64,000 nt of DNA from Allacma fusca (Eukaryota; Arthropoda; Collembola; Symphypleona; Sminthuridae), in assembly GCA_947179485.1 (NCBI GenBank), contig OX359250.1, positions 32,064,654 through 32,128,653 on the forward strand. Reading direction: 5' to 3'. The notes beneath the pieces are model-generated. The model was not told where the DNA came from and did not search any database. It worked only from the letters and a program-made list of their open reading frames with translations. Positions 23,101 through 60,865 of this stretch are shown piece after piece; position 1 is the first letter of the stretch, and every line of letters starts with the position of its first letter. The position numbers were made by a program, and so were the translations under genes.

Positions 23101-25976
23101 TGTGTAATTGTATAATTCTGTATTGTGTAGCAGTGGCCTAAAAACCTGCATTTATGTATGCAAGTTTTGGGATGCGATTATTTTTTATGTGAAACTAGAT
23201 GGAAGAGAAGTGTGTCAATCTCATTTAATGCTTTTGGTACTTGTTCAGGTCCTTGTATTTGATTTCGGCTCGGAAATGTACGTTTGGTCTGGATCCAAAG
23301 CTGACCCGTTATTAAAGAAAACGGCAAACCAGTTAGCGAAAAAATTATTTGACGAAGGATACGATTTTGAAGATATTGATCCTCTCTGTAGTCCTATCGG
23401 AGTTGGTTTGAAAGATTCACAGCGACCAAGTTGGTGCTTTTTAAAGAAAATAAATCAACATATGGAACCAATTTTATTCATTGAAAAGTTTTTTGACTGG
23501 CCGGATGACTCTGGAAGATTAATCAAAGTTCAAAAGCAGAGATCTAGTGATGGCTCCGTAAGTAACTCAGAAATAAGAGTTTGCATCCTGGTTAAGTTCT
23601 GCCCTAAAATATTAATTTTGCTTTGTTCGTTACGTTTGCAGATAAAAGAAGCCAATTACAATTTTACTGCGTGTGATGTTAATGAAATGATAAATGAAAT
23701 TTCGAGCACACCAGATCCTTCGTTGGAATTAGAGGGTTTTAACGTGGGAAGAGGAACTGAAGTCCGAAATGAAGAAGTAAGCTTTGTTTCTGATTGAAGA
23801 AACGATTTTTTATTCCACCGTTTTGAGGCAGAGCAGAAAAATTCAGTCGTCAGCCTTTTGAAAATACAGTACATGAAATATAAATTATTTTTAGGACCGT
23901 CGTGTCTTCACCATAACAACCCTGGACGTAAAAGCTTGGAACATTTCAGAATTCTCCAAGTCGGAAGTAGATGAAACATCTTTAGGACAATTCTACTCCG
24001 AAGAGACCAGTGTGATACGGTGGCAATTCAGTGTTAGTCAGATTGGTAGAGATTTAAAGGGAAACATGTCTCGACATATGGGAGTTTTAGGGCGGGAACG
24101 ATCCACGTATTTCTTTTGGCAAGGCAAAAGTTCTAAAATTACAGAGCAAGGAACATCCGCTCTCATGACTGTTGAACTTGATCGGGAAAAGGGGCCTCAG
24201 GTACTTAAGCATTCCTTTCGAATTTGGAAGATTCTTCTGGAAGCCTGTTGTTAATGTTCTACTTATTCAATTATTGTGCTACAGGTCCGCGTAGAGCAAG
24301 GACGGGAACCCCCTGCATTTCTAAATCTTTTCAAAGGCCTCATGTTTATTCACTTAGAGTCAAAAGAAGCTCCCCTGAAAGGTAGTTTTCATGTTCTGTA
24401 TTGTTGGAAAAATTAAGCGGTGACGACTCTGTTGTAAATATTACTGATTGATTGTTTCAGATGCCAAGCTTTATGTAGTTATGGGTGCGTGTGAAAATGA
24501 GGGGCATTTCATTGAGGTTCAGTGCGAAAGCTCCTCTTTGCGAAGTCTAGGTTCATTTTTGCTCGCTGATTTTCTCAAGGGGAGATTGTATCTGTGGCAT
24601 GGAAAACTATCAAATCCCACTTCGAGAAAGGTATTGTTTTTGTAGTGGTATTATTTATATCCGATTTTGGGATTCATTTGAATTGTTGAAAATCAAGTGT
24701 TCGCTATCATCTGTTGTGATTTTAGATTGCCATCAACGGCGCGAATAAAATTATTGAGGCTCCACATCAGTATCTTAATTATCATGGCTCTTTAAGGCTG
24801 ATTGAATTAGAAGAGGGTGAAGAATCGCTTCAGTTTTTATCGTGCTTGAATGTCCAAAACAAAAATAAATTGACTGATTCATACGCCTGCTTGAAAGATC
24901 GAAAACCTCAAGATTATGCAGAAGTTACCGTATTTGGCTTCAGTAGTTTGCAAGGTTCGTTTGAAGCCACCCCTGTTCTTAGCTTGAAACGCAAGTCTGA
25001 CTCTCCTGAAGCATTCCCCATTTTGCAAGAAGAATTATATTCTGCTCAACAGCCAAGTAAGATTAAATTGGATTTGTATTTTCGGGTGTATTTGGTTTAT
25101 TGATTTAATTTGCTTATACTGGCGTTTGTTGTCTCCAGAATTGTTCCTTATAAGCAGAGGACGTGTGACATGGTTATGGCATGGTTGGACTCCACGAGGG
25201 GATGAAGAAAATGAAAATGCAACGACAGGTGGGACTTATTAAGGGGTGAATTATTAACTAATATTTAACCTGATAAGGTCTTTGCTAAATTTTCATTATT
25301 TATTGATCATCAAGGTTCTGGAGAAATTCGTTGGACAGCAGAACGTAAAGCTGCTATAGAAACCGCAATTAATTTTTGTCAGACCAATGGAACAAACGGT
25401 TTTGTTGTCCATGCTGGATTAGAGCCACCTCAGTTCACTAATATTTTCCCGTACTGGAGAGTAGTAGATGAAGCCCGCGAATCTAACCTAACTGAAGGCA
25501 AAACTGTTGGCTTGATGACCCCCTTAGAAGAGGCTCGTGAGAAATTCGTAAATACCAGACTCTATACACTTGAGGAGCTTCAAGAAAGGCCTGAGGAGGT
25601 GGACCACTCGAAGCTAGAAACATATCTTAGTGACGAAGATTTTGAGGTAACATAATAAACTCAAACATCAGTTTAATTATATAAATATTATTTCGTTGTC
25701 ATGTCATGACGTATATTTAGAGGTAAGCAGTACATGGTAGTTTAAATTGTCTCTACGAAACTGGTTTTGAGAAAAATGACTTTTCATGTCGGACTTGACC
25801 TTATAATCGTGTGTACGTCTTGCCTGTATGAAAAGTACTCATTTTTATCTTACAAGCATATTTTCTTAAGTTCGTATTCTTTTTTCCAGAATGTCCTTAA
25901 AATGGGAAGAGAAGAATTCAAAAAACTACAGTCTTGGAAGCAGACCGAATTAAAGAAGGCCGTTGGACTGTTTTAA
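1..25976 (+). CDS. Svil: Supervillin (partial at 5' end), 19 coding exons
   Basis: Exons, all joined in matching phase: 1-399, 534-1275, 3722-4872, 5762-6094, 8382-8784, 19674-19932, 20143-20488, 20745-21110, 22376-22605, 22701-23066, 23249-23557, 23642-23776, 23895-24200, 24285-24381, 24461-24630, 24726-25056, 25139-25228, 25315-25646, 25890-25976 (TAA). About 2149 residues are visible. The family links actin filaments and myosin II to membranes and acts in adhesion, cytokinesis and muscle costameres (established for vertebrate supervillin). Seen: a low-complexity N-terminal half; family-like motifs TQPVT, FTVQGRLEKAGKIT and GLASKEDF; a gelsolin-like region from about visible residue 1360 (IKGKRQVQTRLV, FIGEYSN, VLVFDFGSEMYVW, YFFWQGKSSKITEQGTSAL, FVVHAGLEPPQFTNIFP); and a villin headpiece at the C terminus. 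Residue numbers count from the GAT at position 3. The start codon is outside the window. The convergent neighbour is AP-2. Confidence 0.95.
534..1275 (+). CDS. Svil: Supervillin exon, ILK-repeat and Ser-rich region
   Basis: Acceptor tgtacgcag|AT (phase 1) and donor CAAAG|GTAAAC (phase 2). It encodes about 247 disordered, Ser-rich residues with at least seven copies of an (I/C)LK motif followed by basic residues and often Ser/Thr: SSILKLRRSS, QSILKRKLS, KPILKKKCSS, KPILKHRTS, KPCLKKSTS, KSILKKG, GGILKHK. No folded domain was recognised. It joins 3722-4872 through an Arg codon split AG|G. Confidence 0.85.
1276..3721 (+). other. Supervillin intron, 2.4 kb
   Basis: AT-rich and T-biased on the plus strand, bounded by GTAAAC and gaaaag. 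The 1490-1850 stretch is C/T-rich. Short open stretches (for example 3232-3444) have no recognisable similarity, and none is needed to keep the phase. No RNA gene or mobile element seen. Confidence 0.6.
3722..4872 (+). CDS. Svil: Supervillin exon, large central disordered exon
   Basis: Begins G|TCT after gaaaag (completes Arg from the previous AG) and ends GGA G|GTAAGA (phase 1), 1151 nt. It holds the conserved-looking segment LSVAEKRSLFMQLENE followed by RYTTQPVTTDEVEKA, which resembles the short 'AEK...LF' and 'TQPVT' elements of vertebrate supervillin. The rest is Ser/Asn/Lys-rich and probably disordered. FKFNWRRNS near the middle is a possible kinase or partner motif (inference). Confidence 0.9.
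4873..5761 (+). other. Supervillin intron, 0.9 kb
   Basis: T-rich intron from GTAAGA to gcgtgtag. No gene, repeat or RNA recognised. Confidence 0.6.
5762..6094 (+). CDS. Svil: Supervillin exon with LRDRIRMF and RFNTQP motifs
   Basis: Acceptor gcgtgtag|CT completes Ala from G|CT (phase 1). The donor is GAAT|GTAAAT (phase 1), which lacks the usual AG before GT, so the exon end is less sure. The residues include YVARLNRITDSVNTRIE, SLRDRIRMFNIM and SKRFNTQP..ARRLFEE. The last repeats the AEK/TQP arrangement of the previous exon, suggesting an internally repeated short module. Confidence 0.82.
6095..8381 (+). other. Supervillin intron, 2.3 kb, with (TA)n
   Basis: The phase joins cleanly across it (T|AT = Tyr). 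It contains a long hydrophobic open frame (6568-7209, no ATG until late), a TATA-like TATAAAAG at 7183, and an AT microsatellite at 8148-8177. None is clearly functional. Confidence 0.55.
8148..8177. repeat. (TA)n microsatellite
   Basis: Uninterrupted alternating T/A of 30 nt in a supervillin intron, about 200 bp before the exon at 8382. Confidence 0.95.
8382..8784 (+). CDS. Svil: Supervillin exon, acidic/Ser-rich linker
   Basis: Acceptor atatttttctcag|AT with a good pyrimidine tract (phase 1) and donor TACAG|GTTAGT (phase 2), 403 nt. The upstream acceptor ttcgcag at 8274 also leaves an open frame but in the wrong phase for the preceding exon, so 8382 is preferred. The content is Ser/Asp/Glu-rich (GSDDSSSSYDEANSEF) and probably a phosphorylated linker. 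No domain. Confidence 0.85.
11419..11561 (+). promoter_or_regulatory. Candidate internal promoter and noncoding first exon of a short supervillin isoform
   Basis: TATACATA at 11419-11426 is followed by the arthropod initiator consensus TCAGTT at 11451-11456 (the A is about 34 nt downstream of the TATA). A strong splice donor, GTGAG|GTGAGC, follows at 11562 in a locally GC-richer stretch. Splicing to the exon at 19674 would give a transcript whose first in-frame ATGs are the ATGATGATG in that exon. The sequence elements are seen; the promoter itself is inference. Confidence 0.3.
12967..12996. repeat. Inverted repeat, 14-bp perfect arms, 2-nt spacer
   Basis: TGTACGTATCTATA, then AG, then its exact reverse complement. 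It lies in the large supervillin intron. The loop is too short for a miRNA precursor. Function unknown. Confidence 0.85.
14091..14154. repeat. ACT/GCT triplet repeat followed by a G10 run
   Basis: Imperfect ACT triplets with interruptions (including GCT units) up to about 14142, then ten consecutive G at 14145-14154. Intronic. Confidence 0.9.
19674..19932 (+). CDS. Svil: Supervillin exon with IAEKIAALQ..WKKRM motif
   Basis: Acceptor tttctggtttgcag|C completes Ser (AG|C), and the donor is AATAAG|GTAAAA (phase 0). SIAEKIAALQ..GEVGWKKRM is the first of two 'I-A-x-x-(I/L)-x-x-L...WKKR' segments, which resemble the supervillin segments just before its gelsolin-like region. ATGATGATG at 19717-19725 offers an internal start for a shorter isoform. 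Confidence 0.93.
20143..20488 (+). CDS. Svil: Supervillin exon, second WKKR motif and FTVQGRLEKAG
   Basis: Acceptor gggattttgtag|GAT (phase 0) and donor TCAA|GTAAGT (phase 1). VIANRLSQLESSQEKWKKRV and FTVQGRLEKAGKIT match the family pattern (vertebrate form FTVAGRM-KKG). It is followed by a SPVTP stretch like that in vertebrate supervillin. Confidence 0.93.
20745..21110 (+). CDS. Svil: Supervillin exon preceding the gelsolin-like region
   Basis: Acceptor cttctttcctatag|GA (phase 1) and donor GAACC|GTACGT (phase 1). It includes DGRQLLGIRRNVKAPRNH, NPIKSLALRLQ and VSPQVREKEMKKRINVEN, which align with the vertebrate 'DGRRLLAQKR...NPLRALAAR...ESKRMKVEK' region. Confidence 0.94.
21111..22375 (+). 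other. Supervillin intron, 1.3 kb
   Basis: GTACGT to tcacacag. T-rich. No feature recognised. Confidence 0.6.
22376..22605 (+). CDS. Svil: Supervillin exon, start of first gelsolin-like repeat
   Basis: Acceptor gttcacacag|TG (phase 1) and donor AATAAG|GTGATT (phase 0). EALAGLASKEDF, then MLIRIKGKRQVQTRLVPPEV and LSSGDNYIL, match the conserved 'IKGRRHVQTRLVEP...LNSGDCFLL' core of vertebrate supervillin. Confidence 0.96.
22701..23066 (+). CDS. Svil: Supervillin exon, gelsolin-like repeat
   Basis: Acceptor gacatccgtag|CTT (phase 0) and donor GATAAG|GTAATT (phase 0). It encodes LYQFIGEYSNRLERAKIA, KKDLGCR, FFQLLGG and an acidic loop ETDDLGDELDEAYE, in the same order as vertebrate supervillin. 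Confidence 0.95.
23249..23557 (+). CDS. Svil: Supervillin exon, second gelsolin-like repeat
   Basis: Acceptor ttgttcag|GTC and donor GGCTCC|GTAAGT (both phase 0). VLVFDFGSEMYVWSG, QLAKKLFDEGYDFEDIDPL and ILFIEKFFDWPD are family hallmarks. Confidence 0.96.
23642..23776 (+). CDS. Svil: Supervillin exon, linker with NVGRG motif
   Basis: Acceptor acgtttgcag|ATA and donor GAAGAA|GTAAGC (phase 0). YNFTACDVNEMI and ELEGFNVGRGTEV correspond to 'VKAYDVTRMV' and 'LDGVNVGRGYG' in vertebrates. Confidence 0.94.
23895..24200 (+). CDS. Svil: Supervillin exon, gelsolin-like repeat with FFWQG
   Basis: Acceptor attatttttag|GAC and donor CCTCAG|GTACTT (phase 0). RRVFTITTLDVKAWNISEF, GQFYSEETSVIRWQF, TYFFWQGKSSKITEQGTSAL and MTVELD are near-diagnostic of supervillin. 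Confidence 0.97.
24285..24381 (+). CDS. Svil: Supervillin short exon
   Basis: Acceptor attgtgctacag|GTC (phase 0) and donor CTGAAAG|GTAGTT (phase 1), 97 nt. VRVEQGREPPAFLNLFKG completes the repeat begun in the previous exon (vertebrate VLQGKEPPCFLQCFQG). Confidence 0.94.
24461..24630 (+). CDS. Svil: Supervillin exon, gelsolin-like repeat
   Basis: Acceptor gattgtttcag|AT (phase 1) and donor CGAAAG|GTATTG (phase 0). AKLYVVMGACENEGHFIEV, CESSSLRSLGSFLL and LYLWHG match the fold order. Confidence 0.94.
24726..25056 (+). CDS. Svil: Supervillin exon, gelsolin-like repeat
   Basis: Acceptor gttgtgattttag|ATT and donor CCAA|GTAAGA (phase 1). LIELEEGEESLQFLSCL, a divergent middle, and FPILQEELYSAQQP match vertebrate 'MPFLQEDLYSAPQP'. 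Confidence 0.95.
25139..25228 (+). CDS. Svil: Supervillin short exon, start of last gelsolin-like repeat
   Basis: Acceptor gttgtctccag|AA (phase 1) and donor ACGACAG|GTGGGA (phase 1), 90 nt. LFLISRGRVTWLWHGWTP parallels vertebrate LFLVDNHHEVYLWQGWWP. Confidence 0.94.
25315..25646 (+). CDS. Svil: Supervillin exon, last gelsolin-like repeat and headpiece start
   Basis: Acceptor attgatcatcaag|GT (phase 1) and donor TTTGAG|GTAACA (phase 0). GEIRWTAERKAAIETAI, FVVHAGLEPPQFTNIFPYW and then LYTLEELQERPEEVD..KLE.YLSDEDFE enter the villin headpiece. Confidence 0.96.
25890..25976 (+). CDS. Svil: Supervillin terminal exon, villin headpiece C terminus
   Basis: Acceptor attcttttttccag|AAT, 29 codons including TAA. 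It encodes MGREEFKKLQSWKQTELKKA and then VGLF at the very C terminus. The canonical headpiece ending is KKEKGLF and vertebrate supervillin has KKAKGLF; here the last lysine is Val. That position belongs to the actin-contact surface in villin, so F-actin affinity could differ (inference). Confidence 0.97.
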   Translation, partial: NVLKMGREEFKKLQSWKQTELKKAVGLF

Positions 25977-26607
25977 TCTTTAGACGAGAATGCGCCGAAC
26001 TTACGTTGAAGTTGTCCAGTATAGATTTAAAATTGTGTTATAAATGTTGCCAAATTCAAGGAAGCACTTTAAGTATAAGTAAAATTAACTTCTGTAGACA
26101 GTTTTCAAGTATGTAACGTGTTCAGTCAATCACTCAAACCCGAGTCGTTTGCCTTTAGCCTATGTAAATTATATTAAGGCTAGTGAAAGCTGCCAAGACC
26201 ACGTAATTGGAATTTAGGTATATTTTTGCACATAAAGAAATATTCGTCGCACTTTTAGGAGTACATTATCTTTCAATTAATTATGCGCTGTATCGGAGAA
26301 TTTAATTCCGTTAAAAGGCCTTTGAATTTGAATGGCAAAAGGTTCTACTTCTTGCTATTTTGAAATATGTTGCTTGAAAACAAAGTTCCAACCAAGAGCG
26401 GTTCAAAAAGAACCATTGCATGAATGCAATATGTAATTAGCAAATTTTTTTGAATCATGCAAAGCCTTTGGAATATCGCACCGTAACAACCCTCAGATTA
26501 TGGGTCTGGCGGATTTTTTTCAGTCAGTGTGCCTTTGATGTCATTGTTGACTTGATTTTATTACTTTGCAAGTTCGCAATCAAAAATAGGTAAAGTTGAC
26601 TTCATAA

Positions 26608-26613
26608 AATAAA
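26608..26613 (+). terminator. Candidate supervillin poly(A) signal
   Basis: AATAAA about 630 nt after the TAA, with a GT-rich stretch (tcctttggtgccttg) 10-30 nt downstream. A second hexamer at 27916 could be a distal site. Confidence 0.35.
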
Positions 26614-27915
26614 TTCACAAGCATGTCCTTTGGTGCCTTGAATCGACAAAAATGAGACTTGATTTTCGTTAGAGTGTATTGAAATGTAAGCTTACAATTT
26701 TTACAAATTGATAAAGTACTCTGCTTCATTGTAATTTAGCTCTTGAAGTTTTCTTATGTATATTTAATACCTTAGCTTGTAAACAGAACAGAAGGTTTCG
26801 TGAATTTTTGTGTGAACATGTCTAATCTAAAAATACGTACGATTTATTTGTGTAGCATCTAACTTTGTAAGAACAATATTAATGCATGTAGTAGTAGGTT
26901 TAATCTAAGTTAAGTTTGCCTTTCGGGTCGTAGTTCATACAATAGTGCACTAGTTGTTTTAATATAAAACGTTGTTGCAACATTGTTGCATGAGCTGAAA
27001 CCGAAAAACGTCCTAATGGCAGACTCAATCTCGACTGCTACCTACTATGTAAAACATTCAATAATCTGAGGAAAGTAATTGATCATTGGATATCCAAAAG
27101 TAATTACAACTTTCTAATAGGAGGAAGTTATCTTTAGGACTTTGTTTAAAAAAAGTCTTCTGGTTGGCGGTGGCTCACAGTTTAATTTGAGATGTAAAAT
27201 CATTCAAAGGGTAAGAATGTGTAGCCCTGTAGCATTATATGTATAAATGATTGCATTGTGAGCCACTCGAATCTGAAAAAAAACATCATTTCTAAAAGCC
27301 TTGTTAACAATTTACCATTTCATGCTAGTCTCACTGCAAAGCCTTTCTTCGATTAACCGTGAACTGGTTGTCAACCTATTTTCTACATACATTTTCGTAT
27401 TAAACTTGCGTACCGTTAAAGTGCTACTTGAGTCATTATGTCGCGTAAGTATTTAAAAATATTAATTAAAAACTATTATTTTCAAAAATGCATTTTTGGA
27501 TCTAAACATTTGTAATTTTAATGTAGAATCGATCTTAGGATGTAGAAATACGTGTATTTATGATTAATCTCACCAAAACAAAAAACCTATTTACATTTTG
27601 TAAAACGTCAATACAACAAAAAAGAATCGCTAAAACGTATGAGCATATACGAGTGTTAACAAGTGGTATTATTTCTCTCTGTTACGATGCAATAATCTAT
27701 CGATATTAAGTTAACCATCACATTATAAAGTTATTTAAAAAACTTGTGTATGTACATATAATATCTAAGGTAACCTTGTATAGTATGTCTTCCTTGGTTA
27801 ATTCCGCCGAGCGAAACTACTAGCACGACTATGTCTGTGAGTGTAACCCTCTAACTTTGTACCTAACCCAAAATGTATGTAAACATTGAGTTTAAATCAT
27901 GTTTTAAAGTTAAAA

Positions 27916-27921
27916 AATAAA
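27916..27921 (+). terminator. Candidate distal supervillin poly(A) signal
   Basis: AATAAA about 1.9 kb after the stop codon. It would imply a long 3' UTR. Supported only by the hexamer. Confidence 0.25.
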
Positions 27922-30053
27922 ACGGATGAAGAATGTCAGAAGTGCAAATTTTTTAATTATTGATTTAATATCTCATAACAAATAGTTTTTGACACTCTTC
28001 GCTGAGGGTTTCTATTTCCAAACAACTACTTCTAAGTGTTCTAAGTAGCATCTTCAAAAATCGACTTGCAGATAATTTAATATGTGCTTTGTTATGGTAT
28101 GTATGATTGTTGGCTCATAAAATATTTCATTTCCCAAATTTTTGTTCTAGATTTTCTAAAATACAGTTCATAGACAAAGATCAATATTTGGAGCCACAAA
28201 ATTTAAAAAATTGAAACAAAATCGGCATTTTTAAGGAATTTAGATTTAATATTGTTTCATTTCAACATAAATTCCACGCAGCGGTTGAAAACAATACAAA
28301 ACCTATTGTTAATGTTGACAACTTTAAAAACTTGTTCATTAATTTGCATTTTTTGCTGCTGCGGTCGTCAATTGTCTTGGAGTAATGAAATAAAGTTCAA
28401 ATGAATCCCCAAAAGATTTGCTGCACTTGAAATATTTAATGCGCTTTGAAATATTTTATAAGTTTACTTAAAACACTAGTTCAAAATTTTCTACTCTACT
28501 CTATTTGCTTTTCACTTTTGCTCCTGAAGTGGAATCTTCCAATCTTGACCCTACTTGTCGATTATTCTCAGCGTCGGGATATACCAAATAGAAGCCTGTT
28601 TTCTAAAAATTTAAAAGAAATTCTACTAACATACATCATAAAATATCCTTAAAATATTTTGTGAGAATGAAACAGAATTAACTTTGAAACCCTTAAAAAA
28701 TTCCAACTTTGCTTCAGGTTTTGAGCCGTTGACCTTATATATTGACCTATGTCAACAGAATAAATTTTAGAAAATCTGCAACAAAATTTAATACAAACTG
28801 AGGAAATCTCATATTTGATGATTCGCTTCCCTATACGGACTAGGAAAGAGTGGCAATTGTTTGAACAGCTCTGTACTTATGTATAAACGTTTAATGTACC
28901 ATATCAGACATCGAACTGCTTTAAAAACTACATAATCCAAGGAATTGCTACGTATGATTGATGAGATGTGATGCCCGATAAGAAACATTGACTAACACGT
29001 CAAAAAATCTTTCAATATTTGAAACCAAGATGCAATGTTTTAAAGAATTTGCAAGATACGAGTATGACCGTTTCCTGGCAATATCACAAGAAAATAAATA
29101 GTACGTACAAGTAGCCAAGATTGCAAACAGAAAAGATATCTAACGATGTTCTTTTATTTATTGTATTGTAGTTTATATTGTAAGCATAATATAATAAAAC
29201 CATTTTACAATAATAATACTTATAAAGAAACAAATATCCCTATTAAAAAGTAATAAACATGAAATAAAAATACTGACATTTCTGTCGTCGAGATGCATTT
29301 AAATACATTATATTTTTATCGTATATTTTTCACTCTAAATTCTACCATGTGTAGCATCATTTAGAATTTCCCTTATACATTTCAATTGTTACCAAGTCAC
29401 TGACGACACGAAAGGTAGAAATGCATTGCGGTTATGAATTGGTTTTTAAATTTGTTCGAAAACTCGACTTTCCATTTGGAAGTTTGTGTCTTAACTTGCC
29501 TATTTTACAAAGATTTGGGGGACATACTGAAGGTGGGATAAAATGGAAAGTGTTACGATAGGGAATTTCAAAACTTGAACTCACCACTTGAGAACCTTTA
29601 CTATATACTACAAGTAAAGTATTTTTTCAATGTGTCGTCTCAATATCATTTGTATGCACTGGGCGCGCTGTTAAACTTCCAACTCTCAGTCTTCCAGACA
29701 GACGGGCATTTATTTACCATTGAATACCGCCTGCAAAGTCTGAAAAATCTGCATAAACCTGAACTGAAGTTTAACATCGTGCCCGTTTCTGTTTATATAA
29801 TTCACAATATTTTACACACTGAGGTTATAATTATTATTATGGTTCAATACGGCGCAGCGCGTCAAAAATTTTAGACGTAGGAAAAATCTAAATCCTGTGA
29901 ATATTTTATAATTAGTAGTATTCATGACACACTTGTACACATAGTATGAGCTTGTAAACGACACACACAACAATTTAACAAACAACTAAACAAACACAAA
30001 AAACCGAGAGGAATCATAAAACAGCGTTCTTCATCTTATGTACAAATTACATT

Positions 30054-30059
30054 TTTATT
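30054..30059 (-). terminator. Candidate AP-2 poly(A) signal
   Basis: AATAAA on the minus strand about 440 nt downstream of the AP-2 stop codon. Other minus-strand hexamers lie further on, near 29710 and 29157. Confidence 0.35.
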
Positions 30060-30500
30060 TAGCCTTACAAAATCGCAAGGCTTAAGGGGTATTAATACCG
30101 AATTCCATATAAACAAACCATGCGAAAATGGTACTTTAAATTCACATACAAAAAACAATCTCTATTTAAAAAATTCACGCACGATTCATTCTCATTCTGG
30201 AATAACACAGTGAATAACATACTCATGCTAGTATTATGTAAATTTATATTAAGTATATAAAATTTGACCAATGGAAGAACCGAAACGATAGTTCATCTGT
30301 ACGGCACAAATAATAATCTTTACAGGGTAATTGATTATGATTCTTTGATTTTTTTGTTTTGTAATCTTAATTTGTTGAAATGACCGTTTATGGATATTTT
30401 GTCCTTTAGTTATGCTAACTCATCATGGATCGTCGTGCTACACATAGTATGTTGTTAAGCCTAGAATTTTTTTCGCCCTTTTAACATGAAATAGCCTCTT

Positions 30501-59195
<28,695 letters not shown>

Positions 59196-60820
59196 CTGAA
59201 ATTCAATCACACATTTATTTTATTTGCACTCCTCAACCTCAATCCTCCAACCTCTGCTGGCGGTTGAGATAGGCTTCGAAACTCTCATGTGCGAGAGCAC
59301 AGGTTGTGTGTGTACATAATGCCCAAGTCCCGACGACCACAAGAGAGTCAACAGAAACGTTTCCCACCCTCCATTTTTGTAAATGACACATAACTTCATA
59401 TATATATTGCATGGCTATGGCTCTGCCGAGCCCTAGCAAAAATTTTTGTAACTACGCAAAAAGTTCTTGAATTTTTTCAATCACTAATAGTTCCTCCACT
59501 TTATAATTTACAGAGAGATTCGAAAAATTGAGGAACTGCGCACTGAGCTAATACCCCATCAAGTTTTTACTCTAAAACAAAAATCCACATTACAGTAGAT
59601 ATCTCTACTCCTTAGAAGGAAATTAAAACCAGAAAGGACTCTCAAGTAAAAAAGGATTATTTGGTACTTTATGAAAAGTCATTTGGGGGCAAGAGAGTGC
59701 GAAGATCTTCAAAGTTCCAAGTCTCTCAGATTTAATAGGACATGAAGGGATACATATAAGAAAAAATGAATCCAATTCACCGTCAAATATTGCGGGAAAC
59801 ATTCATCGGTGCATTTCATTGTTTAACAAAAACCAAGGTAACAAAACTATAGGATTGTTAGTATCCTCACTAACAACACGGTCTTTGATGGCACGGTTTC
59901 CTACTGAAATTACTAAATTCCGAGCTTATGACTGTCAAGAAGTATGGAAAGAGGAACTCATCCATTCTCAATTCCAAATCCAGTTCATGTCAAACTTTTG
60001 GAAAAAAAAATAAAAACTACACTTTTTATTTTGTATTTTTTTTTTTTTACAAAACCATGGTAATAACTGGAGTAGCTATTTTTGCTACTACTATATTACA
60101 ATGGACAGTCCTGGACTGTAAAAAACACAATGATATCCTCAACAGTTGATACTTTTTTCTGGGCCTGGTTCACGAGACGGACATGAAAGGAGTATAAATA
60201 GAAGAAGGAACGTTTCCAATTACAAGATATCCAAAATTTCCACTGACACCCAACACATGTAGAGACGAGGGAAGAATTTGACACATTTTGTGAAAGCCAG
60301 AGTGGTAAGCAATGGGGAGCCCACAAAATGATAACCGGCTTTCAACAAATACAACACAAAAGATGCACCAAAACAATTGTATTTCACTCCAGGAGCGGCA
60401 CAAGCATTTATTCATTAATTGTTCCACCTATGAACGTATCTGTGAAGATTAAGAGAGAAGAGCATGAGAGAGAGAGAGAGAGGTGTGTGCACTGTGAGTG
60501 TGTGAGTGTTACAGAAGAAGAAAGAGAGGAAAAAACAAAGTCAGAACGGCCACCAATGCTTGATGTATGTTTAGGTCGCGTGTCTCGTCTGAAAAGTCAG
60601 AACCAACTGAGATTTTTGGGATAGGAACATCTTAGCTATATCATATTATGATGAATATAGTAACCTCACTCCCTCCCGAAACTGTTGCTTCGGGATATTC
60701 ATGCCCCGAAAATCATTCCCCTTCTGTTACATCACTCACTCACACGTACACACGAGAGCGCATACTACGGTCCTCCAACAGTACTAGCAACAACTAGTAC
60801 ATGTAAGTACTCTCTCATTG

Positions 60821-60822
<2 letters not shown>

Positions 60823-60855
<33 letters not shown>

Positions 60856-60865
60856 TCTCTCTCTC
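60823..60865. repeat. (CT)n microsatellite
   Basis: About 20 CT units with one CC interruption. Confidence 0.93.

Larger units (their letters stand above)
25977..30500. other. Supervillin 3' UTR and convergent intergenic region
   Basis: No coding exon recognised. It holds the 3' ends of both convergent genes and is very AT-rich. Plus-strand AATAAA hexamers occur at 26608-26613 and 27916-27921. Plus-strand composition moves from T-rich to A-rich across about 28-30 kb. The 99-codon open frame at 29575-29874 looks like chance. Confidence 0.55.

Noticed and set aside
59239-59439. Candidate AP-2 first exon (ATG at about 59412, donor AGG|GTGGGA)
   Set aside because: Phase fits but residues do not resemble any AP-2 N terminus and it would give a very short intron; left only as a possibility.
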